Positions 9,342 through 17,766 of a DNA stretch of 64,000 nucleotides are shown in pieces (position 1 is the stretch's first letter; each line of letters opens with the position of its first letter). The position numbers and the translations under genes were made by a program. Below the pieces are notes generated by a model, which did not search any database, was not told where the DNA came from, and saw only the letters and a list, made by a program, of their open reading frames with translations. The DNA comes from UBA8389 sp035719105. GTDB taxonomy: Bacteria > Bacteroidota > Bacteroidia > Bacteroidales > UBA1402. The DNA lies in NCBI GenBank assembly GCA_035719105.1, contig DASTGN010000004.1, positions 372,001-436,000 of the forward strand, written 5' to 3'.

Positions 9342-10010
9342 TTATTCTCCGAAAGCCAATTCCAGCTGATCTTCCAGTTGCCTAAAACTTTTTCGGTGGT
9401 GTTCGGTCAGACCGTATTTTCGGATCGCATTCCGATGATCCAAGGTCGGATAGCCTTTATTTGATTTCCAGTTGTAATGGGGATTCTGCTCGTGCAGCAT
9501 TAACATATAATCATCACGGTACGTCTTTGCCAAAATCGATGCAGCTGCAATATTCAAATATTTTCCGTCTCCTTTGACTTGACAGAAAAAATCGATGTCG
9601 GAGTAATGTTCAAATCTTTTTTCTTCTGCTTTTTGGTGGAGAAGTTTATAAAGTGGAATTTGGTGAATATGTCGAAAGCGGTTCCCGTCAATAAGCAAAA
9701 ATTCAGGCTTCGGTTCTAATTGAATGATGGCACGATGCATAGCCAGGAAAGAAGCATTCAGTATGTTCAATTTGTCGATTTCGTGGGCTTCAACAATGCC
9801 CAATCCCCAGGAAATAGCTTCTTTTTCAATAATATCCCGTAATTCGTAACGCTTTTTCTCGCTGAGTTGTTTGGAATCATTGAGTTCCTCGTTACGAAAA
9901 TCTTTAGGCAGTATGACCGCTGCTGCAAAAACAGGCCCAGATAAACATCCTCTGCCGGCTTCGTCACATCCGGCTTCGAGCAAATCCTTATTTAAATAGG
10001 CGTTCAGCAT
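9342..10010 (-). CDS. rnhB: Ribonuclease HII
   Basis: Endonuclease that cuts the RNA strand of RNA/DNA hybrids and starts removal of single ribonucleotides misincorporated in DNA. 222 residues. The N-terminal motif GCDEAGRGCLSGP carries catalytic Asp16 and Glu17; a further acidic residue sits in FLLIDGN. SILAKTYRD and the GYPT turn (NKGYPTLDH) are RNase HII hallmarks. Last gene of a minus-strand group with the M28 lipoprotein and LD-carboxypeptidase genes. Confidence 0.96.
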   Translation of the reverse strand: MLNAYLNKDLLEAGCDEAGRGCLSGPVFAAAVILPKDFRNEELNDSKQLSEKKRYELRDIIEKEAISWGLGIVEAHEIDKLNILNASFLAMHRAIIQLEPKPEFLLIDGNRFRHIHQIPLYKLLHQKAEEKRFEHYSDIDFFCQVKGDGKYLNIAAASILAKTYRDDYMLMLHEQNPHYNWKSNKGYPTLDHRNAIRKYGLTEHHRKSFRQLEDQLELAFGE

Positions 10011-10021
10011 TGCATCATACT

Positions 10022-11026
10022 TTAAGGGTTGAAAATCACATTTAAAAGTGTTTCCCCAACCATCTTTAGGCTGTTTTTATCGATGTTTTTCATGGTGTCA
10101 TCCATGGTATGCCAATAAGATACAAAACCAGTTCCATTGCTTGGATTATAGTCGATGATGTCAATGCAAGGGATTCCAGCGATGCGGTTCACATACAAAT
10201 GGTCGTCTGTGATGGCTCCGCCTTCGGCTGGTACAAAGTAAGAATTATACCCAAGTGTAGCAGCAGATGCCCAGACTCGTTGGAGCACTTGGGGAGCATA
10301 TTGAAGGGAGTAATAATCCCACATGAAATTTGGAGCCTTACCGCCGACCATATCCAAAAGTATACCGAATTCTGCCTGATAACCAGACTTTTTAGCCTCT
10401 TTTGCCCAATACTGAGTACCTAAACACCAAGTGCTTTCGTTGTCAGGTTTTTTTGAAAATCTAGGCGTGCCTAAGTCTTCAGCATCTAAAAATAGGATGT
10501 CGATGCCGTAGTTTGGAAAACGTCCTTTGGCGGCTTCCATTTGTAGTTGACGACCAATTTCCAACAACACACCCACCCCGCTGGCACCATCATTCGCACC
10601 ATCAATGGGGCTATGCCAATTGGCTTGGTTGGCATCTTGATCTGCCCAAGGTCTGGAATCCCAATGAGAACATAATACGATACGCTTGGTTTTTTCAGGT
10701 TGAAATGAAGCAATGATGTTAGTTGCATGCAGCTTGGTGCCGTCCCAGGATATTAATTCGCAATCTTGTAACACCGTTTTGGCTCCGAAATCTCTCATTT
10801 TTTTTGTAAGATATTCTTTGCAATCAGCATGTTCTTTTGTATTGGGGACCCTTGGACCAAACGATGTCTGTTTTTCTACATAGCTATATGCACTATCGGC
10901 GTCAAACGTCGTATTTACGGTTATTGCTTCCGATTGCTCTGCCTTTTTCTGAGAGCCAGCTCCACATGAAAGGATTCCGAAAGCTCCGATTAACAAAGTA
11001 ATGCCGAGTTGAATGGTTTTATGCAT
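10022..11026 (-). CDS. Glutaminyl-peptide cyclotransferase-like M28 lipoprotein
   Basis: 334 residues with a lipoprotein signal (GILSC, lipid-modified Cys21). The zinc-peptidase M28 fold shows the metal-site pattern: Asp in ANDGASGVG, Glu in LDAEDLG, and His in SYWHTMDD. These fit glutaminyl cyclases, which turn N-terminal Gln into pyroglutamate. In Bacteroidota many signal peptidase I products begin with Gln and are cyclised; two exported proteins in this window (52954 and 54406, minus strand) have Gln after the predicted cleavage site. An aminopeptidase role cannot be excluded. Lies 11 bases from rnhB. Confidence 0.8.
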   Translation of the reverse strand: MHKTIQLGITLLIGAFGILSCGAGSQKKAEQSEAITVNTTFDADSAYSYVEKQTSFGPRVPNTKEHADCKEYLTKKMRDFGAKTVLQDCELISWDGTKLHATNIIASFQPEKTKRIVLCSHWDSRPWADQDANQANWHSPIDGANDGASGVGVLLEIGRQLQMEAAKGRFPNYGIDILFLDAEDLGTPRFSKKPDNESTWCLGTQYWAKEAKKSGYQAEFGILLDMVGGKAPNFMWDYYSLQYAPQVLQRVWASAATLGYNSYFVPAEGGAITDDHLYVNRIAGIPCIDIIDYNPSNGTGFVSYWHTMDDTMKNIDKNSLKMVGETLLNVIFNP

Positions 11027-11037
11027 GTTGTAAGTTA

Positions 11038-11937
11038 TTAAAAATGTAGGCGAACGCCGTCCTGACCGACTTCAAGAAGCACTTCAGCTCCACAAATCAT
11101 GGGGAGGTTTTGGCCTTCGTGACCTACCGGAAAATTAAAGCAAACGGGATAAGAATAATCAGAAACAGCATCAGCAACAATTTCAAGCACTGTTTTTCCG
11201 AATAAGGGATCTTCTTCATAATCCGAAAAATTCCCAACGATCAGACCTGAAATACGGCTTAGTATGCCACCCAGTTTAAGGTTGTGCATCATCCGATCGA
11301 CGACATATGGTTTTTCGCCAATATCTTCGATGAAAAGGATACTTTTTTCTGGAATGTAGTCAAAAGGAGTTCCTCTCAAACTATAAAGGATAGAGAGGTT
11401 GCCACCCATTAGGTTGCCTTCTGTTTTACCAAAGCGATTGAGTGGATGGGGTGTGCAAATATACTTGGGCAAAGTTCCTGAAAGAATTGATTTCAACTGG
11501 CTTACCTCGGCCTGCTCAATTTTCAATGATTCAGTAAGTGCTTTAGCCATTCCACCGTGAATGGAAGCGTAACCTTCCTTTTGCAAAATAGCGTGCAGCA
11601 TTGTGATATCGCTGTACCCGATGATCCATTTCGGATGATTTTTGAATTCGTTCCAATTTAGTTTATCAATAATTTGAATGGATCCATAGCCTCCGCGAGT
11701 GCAAAAGATGGCCTCGCACTGAGCATCATCAAGCGCTTCCTGAAAATCGAACAACCGCTCCTCCATTGAACCTGCGAACCGACCGTTTCGCCCCGTCGCA
11801 TATTGACCAACCCGTACTGTAAATCCCCAGTTTTCCAGGCATTTAATGGCGCCCTGTACCCATACTGTATCGATGACTCCGGCAGGCGAAACCAAACGAA
11901 CGATGGATCCTTTTTGTAGGAAGGGCGGGAGGAACAT
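11038..11937 (-). CDS. LD-carboxypeptidase (peptidase family S66)
   Basis: 299 residues. S66 enzymes remove the terminal D-Ala from tetrapeptide stems in peptidoglycan recycling. The nucleophile motif is GYSDIT with Ser109; RGGYGS precedes it, and the C-terminal half has FIEDIGEKPYVVDRM (Glu) and FPVGHEGQN (His), the other two triad positions of the family. No signal peptide, consistent with a cytoplasmic recycling enzyme. First gene of the minus-strand trio; a TACTTTTG box lies upstream at 11966-11973. Confidence 0.93.
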   Translation of the reverse strand: MFLPPFLQKGSIVRLVSPAGVIDTVWVQGAIKCLENWGFTVRVGQYATGRNGRFAGSMEERLFDFQEALDDAQCEAIFCTRGGYGSIQIIDKLNWNEFKNHPKWIIGYSDITMLHAILQKEGYASIHGGMAKALTESLKIEQAEVSQLKSILSGTLPKYICTPHPLNRFGKTEGNLMGGNLSILYSLRGTPFDYIPEKSILFIEDIGEKPYVVDRMMHNLKLGGILSRISGLIVGNFSDYEEDPLFGKTVLEIVADAVSDYSYPVCFNFPVGHEGQNLPMICGAEVLLEVGQDGVRLHF

Positions 11938-11965
11938 TTGCAGAAGTATTTACCGGTTGTATAGA

Positions 11966-11973
11966 CAAAAGTA
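11966..11973 (-). promoter_or_regulatory. Putative -7 box (TACTTTTG) for the LD-carboxypeptidase operon
   Basis: On the minus strand the octamer TACTTTTG fits the Bacteroidota TAnnTTTG consensus, 28 bases upstream of the start codon. No clear -33 box was seen. Confidence 0.5.
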
Positions 11974-12099
11974 GTATTTAATATGAAAGGTTTTAAGCCT
12001 CCTTTGCAGAATTTTGAATTATTGGTGACCTTGTTGGTTCGTAAAGTCAAAAAGAAGTAAAATCATAATAGAAGTGGGTTAAAATATAAAATAATTGCT

Positions 12100-12107
12100 T
12101 AATTTTG
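12100..12107 (+). promoter_or_regulatory. Putative -7 box (TAATTTTG) for the XRE/cupin gene
   Basis: Fits TAnnTTTG; 49 bases before the ATG at 12157, in a 219-base divergent intergenic region that otherwise shows only AT-rich sequence. Confidence 0.5.
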
Positions 12108-12156
12108 CCATCTTTCATATCAGATTGAAACTTTTATAACCACAAATACGCGTGTA

Positions 12157-12732
12157 ATGGAAAATTCGACCAATATTGGCCAGAAAGTGAAGTCAATTCG
12201 TGAGTCCAAGAGCATTTCTGTTGAACAATTGGCTCAGGGTTCAAGTCTTACTGTTGAGCAAATCGTTCTCATTGAAGAAAATCAGAATCTGCCCTCCTTG
12301 GCACCACTGATTAAAATTGCTCGGTTTTTAGGTGTTCGTTTGGGAACATTTTTAGATGACAGTCAGGATTTAGGTCCTGTTATATGTCGTAAAAACGATC
12401 GAATCAATGGGGTTAGCTTTTCGAGTGAAACAGCGAATTCACATAACAATCTGAAATTCTTTTCATTGGCTCAATCAAAAGTTGGCCGTAGCATGGAACC
12501 GTTCTTAATTGATATAGATTCTGCATCAAGCACTGGTTATCAGCTATCTTCTCATGAGGGGGAAGAATTCATATATGTTTTGAATGGCGAAATTGAGGTT
12601 AGTTATGGTACATCCAAATTTGTTCTTGAAGCTGGTGAGAGCATTTATTACGATTCCATAGTAGAACACAATGTTCATGCTGCCAACGACTCTGTAGCCA
12701 AAATTTTGGCGGTGGTTTATACACCTTTCTAA
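12157..12732 (+). CDS. XRE-family regulator with C-terminal cupin domain
   Basis: 191 residues. Residues ~8-65 form a helix-turn-helix of the XRE type (VKSIRESKSISVEQLAQ, then VEQIVLIEENQNLPSL). Residues ~110-185 form a cupin (HEGEEFIYVLNGEIEVSYG, then LEAGESIYYDSIVEHNVHA), probably binding a small effector or metal. Such proteins act as local repressors or activators. It sits 10 bases before an acyl-CoA ligase gene, and this pairing recurs in Bacteroidales in my knowledge, so the ligase operon is its likely target. The effector is unknown. Confidence 0.88.
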   Translation: MENSTNIGQKVKSIRESKSISVEQLAQGSSLTVEQIVLIEENQNLPSLAPLIKIARFLGVRLGTFLDDSQDLGPVICRKNDRINGVSFSSETANSHNNLKFFSLAQSKVGRSMEPFLIDIDSASSTGYQLSSHEGEEFIYVLNGEIEVSYGTSKFVLEAGESIYYDSIVEHNVHAANDSVAKILAVVYTPF

Positions 12733-12742
12733 TTTGAGGAAC

Positions 12743-14392
12743 ATGCAGTTATATGACAGAACTTTAGGGGATTGGCTTGAGCTTTGGGCTCAAAATACCC
12801 CGGACAGAGAATACATTGTTTACTCGGACAGGAATTTGCGTTTTACATGGGCACAATTTAATCAACGTGTGGACGAAGCAGCATTGGGCTTCCTTGCCAT
12901 TGGTGTTAAAAAAGGCGATCATGTCGGTATTTGGGCTCAAAATGTACCCGAATGGCTCACCTACATGTATGCTTGTGCCAAGATAGGTGCCGTTTATGTT
13001 ACCGTGAATACCAGTTACAAACAACACGAGTTGGAATATCTGGTCGAGAATTCAGACATGCATACTCTCTGTATCACCGACGGTACCTGGGATTCCAATT
13101 ATGTGGACATGACTTATGAAATGTTGCCTGAACTGCGTCAATGTATGCGAGGGGAGCTCAATAGCACACGATTTCCTAAAATGAAGAATGTAGTTTACAT
13201 CGGTCATGAAAAATTTCGTGGCATGTACAGCGCTTCGGAATTGCTTTTGTTGGGAAAAAATAAAGACATTAAAATACTAAAAGACATTCAAAAAACGGTG
13301 GTTGCAGATGATGTGATTATGATGCAATACACTTCAGGTACCACCGGTTTTCCCAAAGGTGTGATGCTTTCGCATTACAATTTGGCAAACAATGGTTACC
13401 TAACCGGTGAGCATATGAAGTTTACCGACAAGGACAAACTTTGCATTTGTGTGCCTTTGTTCCATTGTTTCGGAGTAACCCTGGCAACAACCAACTGTTT
13501 GACACATGGTTGTACACAGGTCATGGTTGAACGGTTTGACCCTTTGGTTGTGCTCGCGTCCATACATAAGGAACGCTGCACCGTACTTTACGGCGTTCCG
13601 ACCATGTTTATTGCCGAACTGAATCATCCCATGTTTGAGATGTTCGACATGTCCAGCCTTCGAACCGGGATCATGGCAGGAGCTTTATGTCCCATTGAGC
13701 TCATGAAAAGGGTCAGTGAGAAAATGTTTATGCAAATAACCAGTGTGTACGGACTGACTGAAAGTTCTCCGGGTATGACTCAAACCCGAATTGACGATAC
13801 CTTCGAAGTTCGTACAACCACCGTTGGCCGACCTTACGAATTTACTGAGGTGGTCATCATGAATCCTGAAACTGGCGAAATCATGCCGGATGAAACGCAA
13901 GGAGAAATTTGCTGCCGCGGTTACCTGAACATGAAAGGATATTATAAAAATCCGAATGCGACCGCTGAGGCTATTGATAAAGATGGTTGGTTGCACAGTG
14001 GTGATCTTGGTATCCGTGATTCTCAAGGAAATTATCGAATTACCGGAAGAATCAAGGATATGATTATCAGAGGAGGAGAAAATATTTATCCCCGTGAAAT
14101 CGAGGAATATCTTTATCATTTGGAAGGTGTGAAAGATATCCAGGTGGCTGGAATTTCTTCTGAGAGATATGGTGAAGAAGTCGGAGCGTTCATCATACTC
14201 AAAGAAGGTTTCGAAATGGATGAACAAGCCGTACGAGATTTTTGTCGTGGACAAATAGCTCGTCACAAGATTCCTAAATACATTTTCTTCATTAAGGAAT
14301 TCCCTATGACAGGAAGTGGTAAGATTCAAAAGTTCAAATTAAGAGACCTTGGTTTGCAATGGTTGAAGGAAAAAGGAGTGGAAGTCATTTGA
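12743..14392 (+). CDS. AMP-binding acyl-CoA synthetase
   Basis: 549 residues of the ANL superfamily, which activates a carboxylic acid as acyl-AMP and transfers it to CoA. The P-loop-like motif is YTSGTTGFPKG, followed by VYGLTESSPG, and the C-terminal catalytic lysine motif is GKIQKFKLRD. It resembles medium/long-chain fatty-acid CoA ligases; chain length cannot be read from sequence alone. ATG 12743 is chosen, with GAGGA just upstream; a TTG at 12734 is possible but less likely. Co-transcribed with the XRE/cupin regulator and closed by a terminator at 14424. Confidence 0.9.
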   Translation: MQLYDRTLGDWLELWAQNTPDREYIVYSDRNLRFTWAQFNQRVDEAALGFLAIGVKKGDHVGIWAQNVPEWLTYMYACAKIGAVYVTVNTSYKQHELEYLVENSDMHTLCITDGTWDSNYVDMTYEMLPELRQCMRGELNSTRFPKMKNVVYIGHEKFRGMYSASELLLLGKNKDIKILKDIQKTVVADDVIMMQYTSGTTGFPKGVMLSHYNLANNGYLTGEHMKFTDKDKLCICVPLFHCFGVTLATTNCLTHGCTQVMVERFDPLVVLASIHKERCTVLYGVPTMFIAELNHPMFEMFDMSSLRTGIMAGALCPIELMKRVSEKMFMQITSVYGLTESSPGMTQTRIDDTFEVRTTTVGRPYEFTEVVIMNPETGEIMPDETQGEICCRGYLNMKGYYKNPNATAEAIDKDGWLHSGDLGIRDSQGNYRITGRIKDMIIRGGENIYPREIEEYLYHLEGVKDIQVAGISSERYGEEVGAFIILKEGFEMDEQAVRDFCRGQIARHKIPKYIFFIKEFPMTGSGKIQKFKLRDLGLQWLKEKGVEVI

Positions 14393-14423
14393 ATAGAGCA
14401 AATTAAATTGAATTATAAAGTAG

Positions 14424-14457
14424 ATGGTCTCGGGATAATGCCCGGGACCATTTTTTG
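14424..14457 (+). terminator. Terminator after the acyl-CoA synthetase gene
   Basis: An 11-bp stem (14424-14434 with 14441-14451, one G:T pair), 6-base loop, then a run of six T. Confidence 0.85.
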
Positions 14458-14504
14458 TTATCATTTTTTAATCCTCAAACGAAGTGCTGCAATTTAATAT
14501 TCTG

Positions 14505-14512
14505 TATCTTTG
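14505..14512 (+). promoter_or_regulatory. Putative -7 box (TATCTTTG) for rnr
   Basis: TATCTTTG, a common form of the Bacteroidota -7 element, 27 bases before the rnr start and just after the preceding terminator. Confidence 0.6.
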
Positions 14513-14539
14513 AGAAACAAGTCATAAAAAACAAAACAA

Positions 14540-16771
14540 ATGGAAAAAACCCGTTCAGGCCGCATCCGAAAAAAGGATTTGATAGCCTCCATAATGACCT
14601 TCTTTCAGCAAGATAGCGGGAGAACATTTAATTATCTGCAAGTATCTAATGCCTTGGGGCTTACCAAGCAAGCATTGAAAGTGATGGTTGCTGAATGCTT
14701 GGCTGAACTGACCATACAGGATTATTTGATCGAAGTGTCAACCGGGAAATTCAAGTTCAATGAGCGAGGACTGTTTATTGAAGGCACCATCAAGCGAAGT
14801 CGTAACGGGAAAAACTATCTGAATCCAGACGATGGCGGAGCACCAATTTTTATAGCCGAACGAAACTCGGGGCATGCAATGGATGGGGACCGTGTTCGGG
14901 TCATGCATTCTGCCAAAAAAACGTTTAGTGACCCTGAAGGTGAAGTGGTAGAAGTTTTGGAACATTCAGACAGTACGTTTGTTGGTATTTTGGAAGTTGA
15001 AAAGAATTATGCGTTCCTTATTACTGATAGTAAAAAACTAGCCAACGATATTTTCATCCCGAAAGATAAGATACATGGAGGGAAGTCCGGCCAAAAGGTG
15101 GTGGTTCGCATTGTCGAATGGCCGACCCGTTCCAAGAACCCCATTGGAGAAGTCGTTGATGTCTTGGGTGAGGTCGGCGACAATAATACCGAAATGAACG
15201 CCATTATGGCTGAGTTTGGGTTGCCTTACACCTATCCGGTTGAAATGGAAAAGGCTGCAGAAAATATTTCCGATGAAATTACTCCTGAAATCATTGCAGA
15301 ACGTGAAGATTTCCGTGATGTTGTCACTTTCACCGTCGACCCGCATGATGCAAAAGATTTTGACGATGCCTTGTCTGCACGAAAACTTTCGAATGGGAAT
15401 TGGGAAATTGGCGTTCACATCGCTGATGTGACCCACTATGTAAAACCTGGTACAGCCATCGATCGGGAAGCCGAAAGTCGGGCAACTTCGGTTTATTTGG
15501 TGGACCGAACTGTCCCCATGCTTCCTGAGCGCTTATGCAACCAGATTTGCTCATTGCGTGCAGACGAAGAAAAGTTGTGTTTTTCCTGTGTTTTTGAAAT
15601 GGACGACCATGGATCCGTTAAAAAACACCGCATCGTTCGTACGGTAATCAAATCGAATCGTCGCTTCACCTACGAAGAAGCACAAGAAATTATTGAAACC
15701 GGTGTTGGCGATTATGCCAATGAGGTTTTGACGCTGGATCGATTGGCAAAAATCTTACGTAAAAAACGTTTCGCAGCAGGTGCCATTAATTTTGACCGAT
15801 GGGAAGTTAAATTCAACATCGACGAAAAAGGGAAACCCCTAAGTGTCTATTTCAAAGTTGCCAAAGATTCCAATAAAATGATTGAGGAATTTATGTTGTT
15901 GGCAAATCGAACCGTAGCAGAATTTGTTGGCAAAGGTAAAACGCCTAAAACTTTTGTTTACCGCATCCACGACCAGCCAAATACAGAAAAAATGGAGAAT
16001 TTCGCTGAATTCATCCGTCGCTTCGGTTATAAGTTGAAAACCAGCGGTAGTAGTTCAGAAGTTTCCAAGTCAATCAACCTATTGCTTGATGAAGTTCAAG
16101 GAAAGCGGGAAGAAAACCTGATCGAAACGGTGGCAATTCGTGCCATGGCAAAAGCTATATATTCGACCGAAAACAAGGGACACTACGGTTTGGCATTTGA
16201 ATTCTATACGCACTTTACCTCACCCATACGCAGATACCCGGACATGATGGTGCACCGTTTGCTGGAACGATACCTGGCAGGTGGGCGAAGTGTTTCGGCG
16301 GATCGTTGGGAGGACCTTTGTGTACATAGTTCCGACATGGAGCAATTGGCAGCCCAGGCAGAACGAGCTTCCGTCAAATACAAGCAAGTTGAATTCATGT
16401 CAGAGCGTTTGGGTAACGTTTATGAAGGTGTAATATCGGGTGTAACCGAATGGGGTCTGTACGTAGAATTAAACGAAAACAAATGCGAAGGGATGTTGCC
16501 GATTCGCGACCTCGATGATGACTATTACGAGTTTGACGAAAAGAACTATTGTTTGTCCGGGCGTCGGAACCATAAGTCCTATAGGCTTGGGGATCCCATT
16601 AACATACAGGTAGTTCGGGCAAATTTGGAACGTAAGCAATTAGATTTTGCACTCGTTAAAGAACCAGGATCGGGAAATGAAACGGCAAACGTCCGAACGT
16701 CTGATTTCAAAGGTAAATCGACCAAAAACCGCTCTAAATCAAAGGATTTTTACTCAAAAAAAAGAAAATAA
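14540..16771 (+). CDS. rnr: Ribonuclease R
   Basis: 3'-5' exoribonuclease that degrades structured RNA and takes part in RNA quality control. 743 residues. Order: N-terminal winged-helix, cold-shock-like OB domains, RNB catalytic domain with DPHDAKDFDDALSA (metal-binding Asp residues) and YTHFTSPIRRYPD, then an S1 domain (GVISGVTEWGLYVEL), and a Lys/Ser-rich basic tail. All expected regions are present. Preceded by its own promoter box; single-gene unit. Confidence 0.97.
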   Translation: MEKTRSGRIRKKDLIASIMTFFQQDSGRTFNYLQVSNALGLTKQALKVMVAECLAELTIQDYLIEVSTGKFKFNERGLFIEGTIKRSRNGKNYLNPDDGGAPIFIAERNSGHAMDGDRVRVMHSAKKTFSDPEGEVVEVLEHSDSTFVGILEVEKNYAFLITDSKKLANDIFIPKDKIHGGKSGQKVVVRIVEWPTRSKNPIGEVVDVLGEVGDNNTEMNAIMAEFGLPYTYPVEMEKAAENISDEITPEIIAEREDFRDVVTFTVDPHDAKDFDDALSARKLSNGNWEIGVHIADVTHYVKPGTAIDREAESRATSVYLVDRTVPMLPERLCNQICSLRADEEKLCFSCVFEMDDHGSVKKHRIVRTVIKSNRRFTYEEAQEIIETGVGDYANEVLTLDRLAKILRKKRFAAGAINFDRWEVKFNIDEKGKPLSVYFKVAKDSNKMIEEFMLLANRTVAEFVGKGKTPKTFVYRIHDQPNTEKMENFAEFIRRFGYKLKTSGSSSEVSKSINLLLDEVQGKREENLIETVAIRAMAKAIYSTENKGHYGLAFEFYTHFTSPIRRYPDMMVHRLLERYLAGGRSVSADRWEDLCVHSSDMEQLAAQAERASVKYKQVEFMSERLGNVYEGVISGVTEWGLYVELNENKCEGMLPIRDLDDDYYEFDEKNYCLSGRRNHKSYRLGDPINIQVVRANLERKQLDFALVKEPGSGNETANVRTSDFKGKSTKNRSKSKDFYSKKRK

Positions 16772-16842
16772 TTCTCAATCAGGATCGGATTGAGGTATAC
16801 GAATCAAGTAGGAAAAACATTCATATTTTTATTTGTAATTAG

Positions 16843-16850
16843 TATCTTTG
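16843..16850 (+). promoter_or_regulatory. Putative -7 box (TATCTTTG) for the SDR gene
   Basis: Exact TATCTTTG 25 bases before the ATG at 16876. Confidence 0.6.
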
Positions 16851-16875
16851 GTCGTTCCTTAAATTAAACTATAAT

Positions 16876-17691
16876 ATGAAAGATTTGTTTGACTTGACAG
16901 GTAAAGTGGCTGTCGTAACTGGCGGTAATGGAATTCTTGGACGTTCCATGTGTGCTGGTTTGTGTGATAAAGGTGCCAGAGTGGTCATTATTGGCCGTAA
17001 GGTTGAAAGTGGTGAAGCAGTCGTTGCTGAATTAAAGGCAAACGGCGGGGATGCTATTTTCTGTAAATGTGACGTCTTGGATCTGAAACAGCTTGAACAG
17101 GTCAAAGATGAAATTCTAAGAATTTATGGCAAAATAGATATTCTTGTGAACGCTGCCGGTGGTAACATGCCTGGAGCTAGTGTTCAACCAGACAAGAGCG
17201 TATTTGATATCGATATGGAAGCCATTCGTACAGTTTTTGAACTGAATTATTTCGGAACGCTTTACCCCATTCGTGTATTTGCCGAGGTCATGGTTAAACA
17301 AGGCCACGGTAATATCATCAACATCACTTCTGCCACTGCTGAACGCCCGTTGACAAGAGTGCTGGGCTATTCATCGGCTAAAGCAGCTGTTAAAAACCTG
17401 ACAGAATGGTTGGCAGTTGAATTTGCTCAAAAATATGGAGAAAACTTCCGAGTGAATGCTTTGACTCCAGGATTTTTCCTAACTGAACAAAACCGCTTCT
17501 TATTAACCAATCAAGATGGTAGCCTCACCCCAAGAGGTGGACTGATTATAAAAGGCACTCCACTGAGCAGAATGGGAAACCCTGAAGACCTTCAAGGTGC
17601 ACTTGTTTATTTGGCAAGCGATGCCTCTAAGTTCGTGACTGGTACAACCACGATCGTTGACGGCGGTTTTAACGCCTTCAGCGGAGTTTAA
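16876..17691 (+). CDS. SDR oxidoreductase, probable D-mannonate oxidoreductase (fructuronate reductase)
   Basis: 271-residue classical short-chain dehydrogenase. TGGNGILG (15-22) binds the dinucleotide, NAAG is at 92-95, and the catalytic residues are Ser152, Tyr165 and Lys169. SDRs of this type stand in for UxuB in hexuronate catabolism, reducing fructuronate to mannonate. The mannonate dehydratase gene lies about 1.2 kb downstream, which supports that role; gluconate/5-ketogluconate reductase is the main alternative. A strong terminator follows at 17728. Confidence 0.82.
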   Translation: MKDLFDLTGKVAVVTGGNGILGRSMCAGLCDKGARVVIIGRKVESGEAVVAELKANGGDAIFCKCDVLDLKQLEQVKDEILRIYGKIDILVNAAGGNMPGASVQPDKSVFDIDMEAIRTVFELNYFGTLYPIRVFAEVMVKQGHGNIINITSATAERPLTRVLGYSSAKAAVKNLTEWLAVEFAQKYGENFRVNALTPGFFLTEQNRFLLTNQDGSLTPRGGLIIKGTPLSRMGNPEDLQGALVYLASDASKFVTGTTTIVDGGFNAFSGV

Positions 17692-17727
17692 GCCCTGCTT
17701 GGCTTCTTTATTCAAACACCTTACTTT

Positions 17728-17766
17728 TTGGATACCATCAATATTTTTGATGGTATCCAATTTGCA
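17728..17766 (+). terminator. Terminator after the SDR gene
   Basis: Perfect 14-bp inverted repeat (17728-17741 with 17747-17760), 5-base loop, short T tail. The likely ATG of the next gene (17750) lies inside the right arm. Confidence 0.75.
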
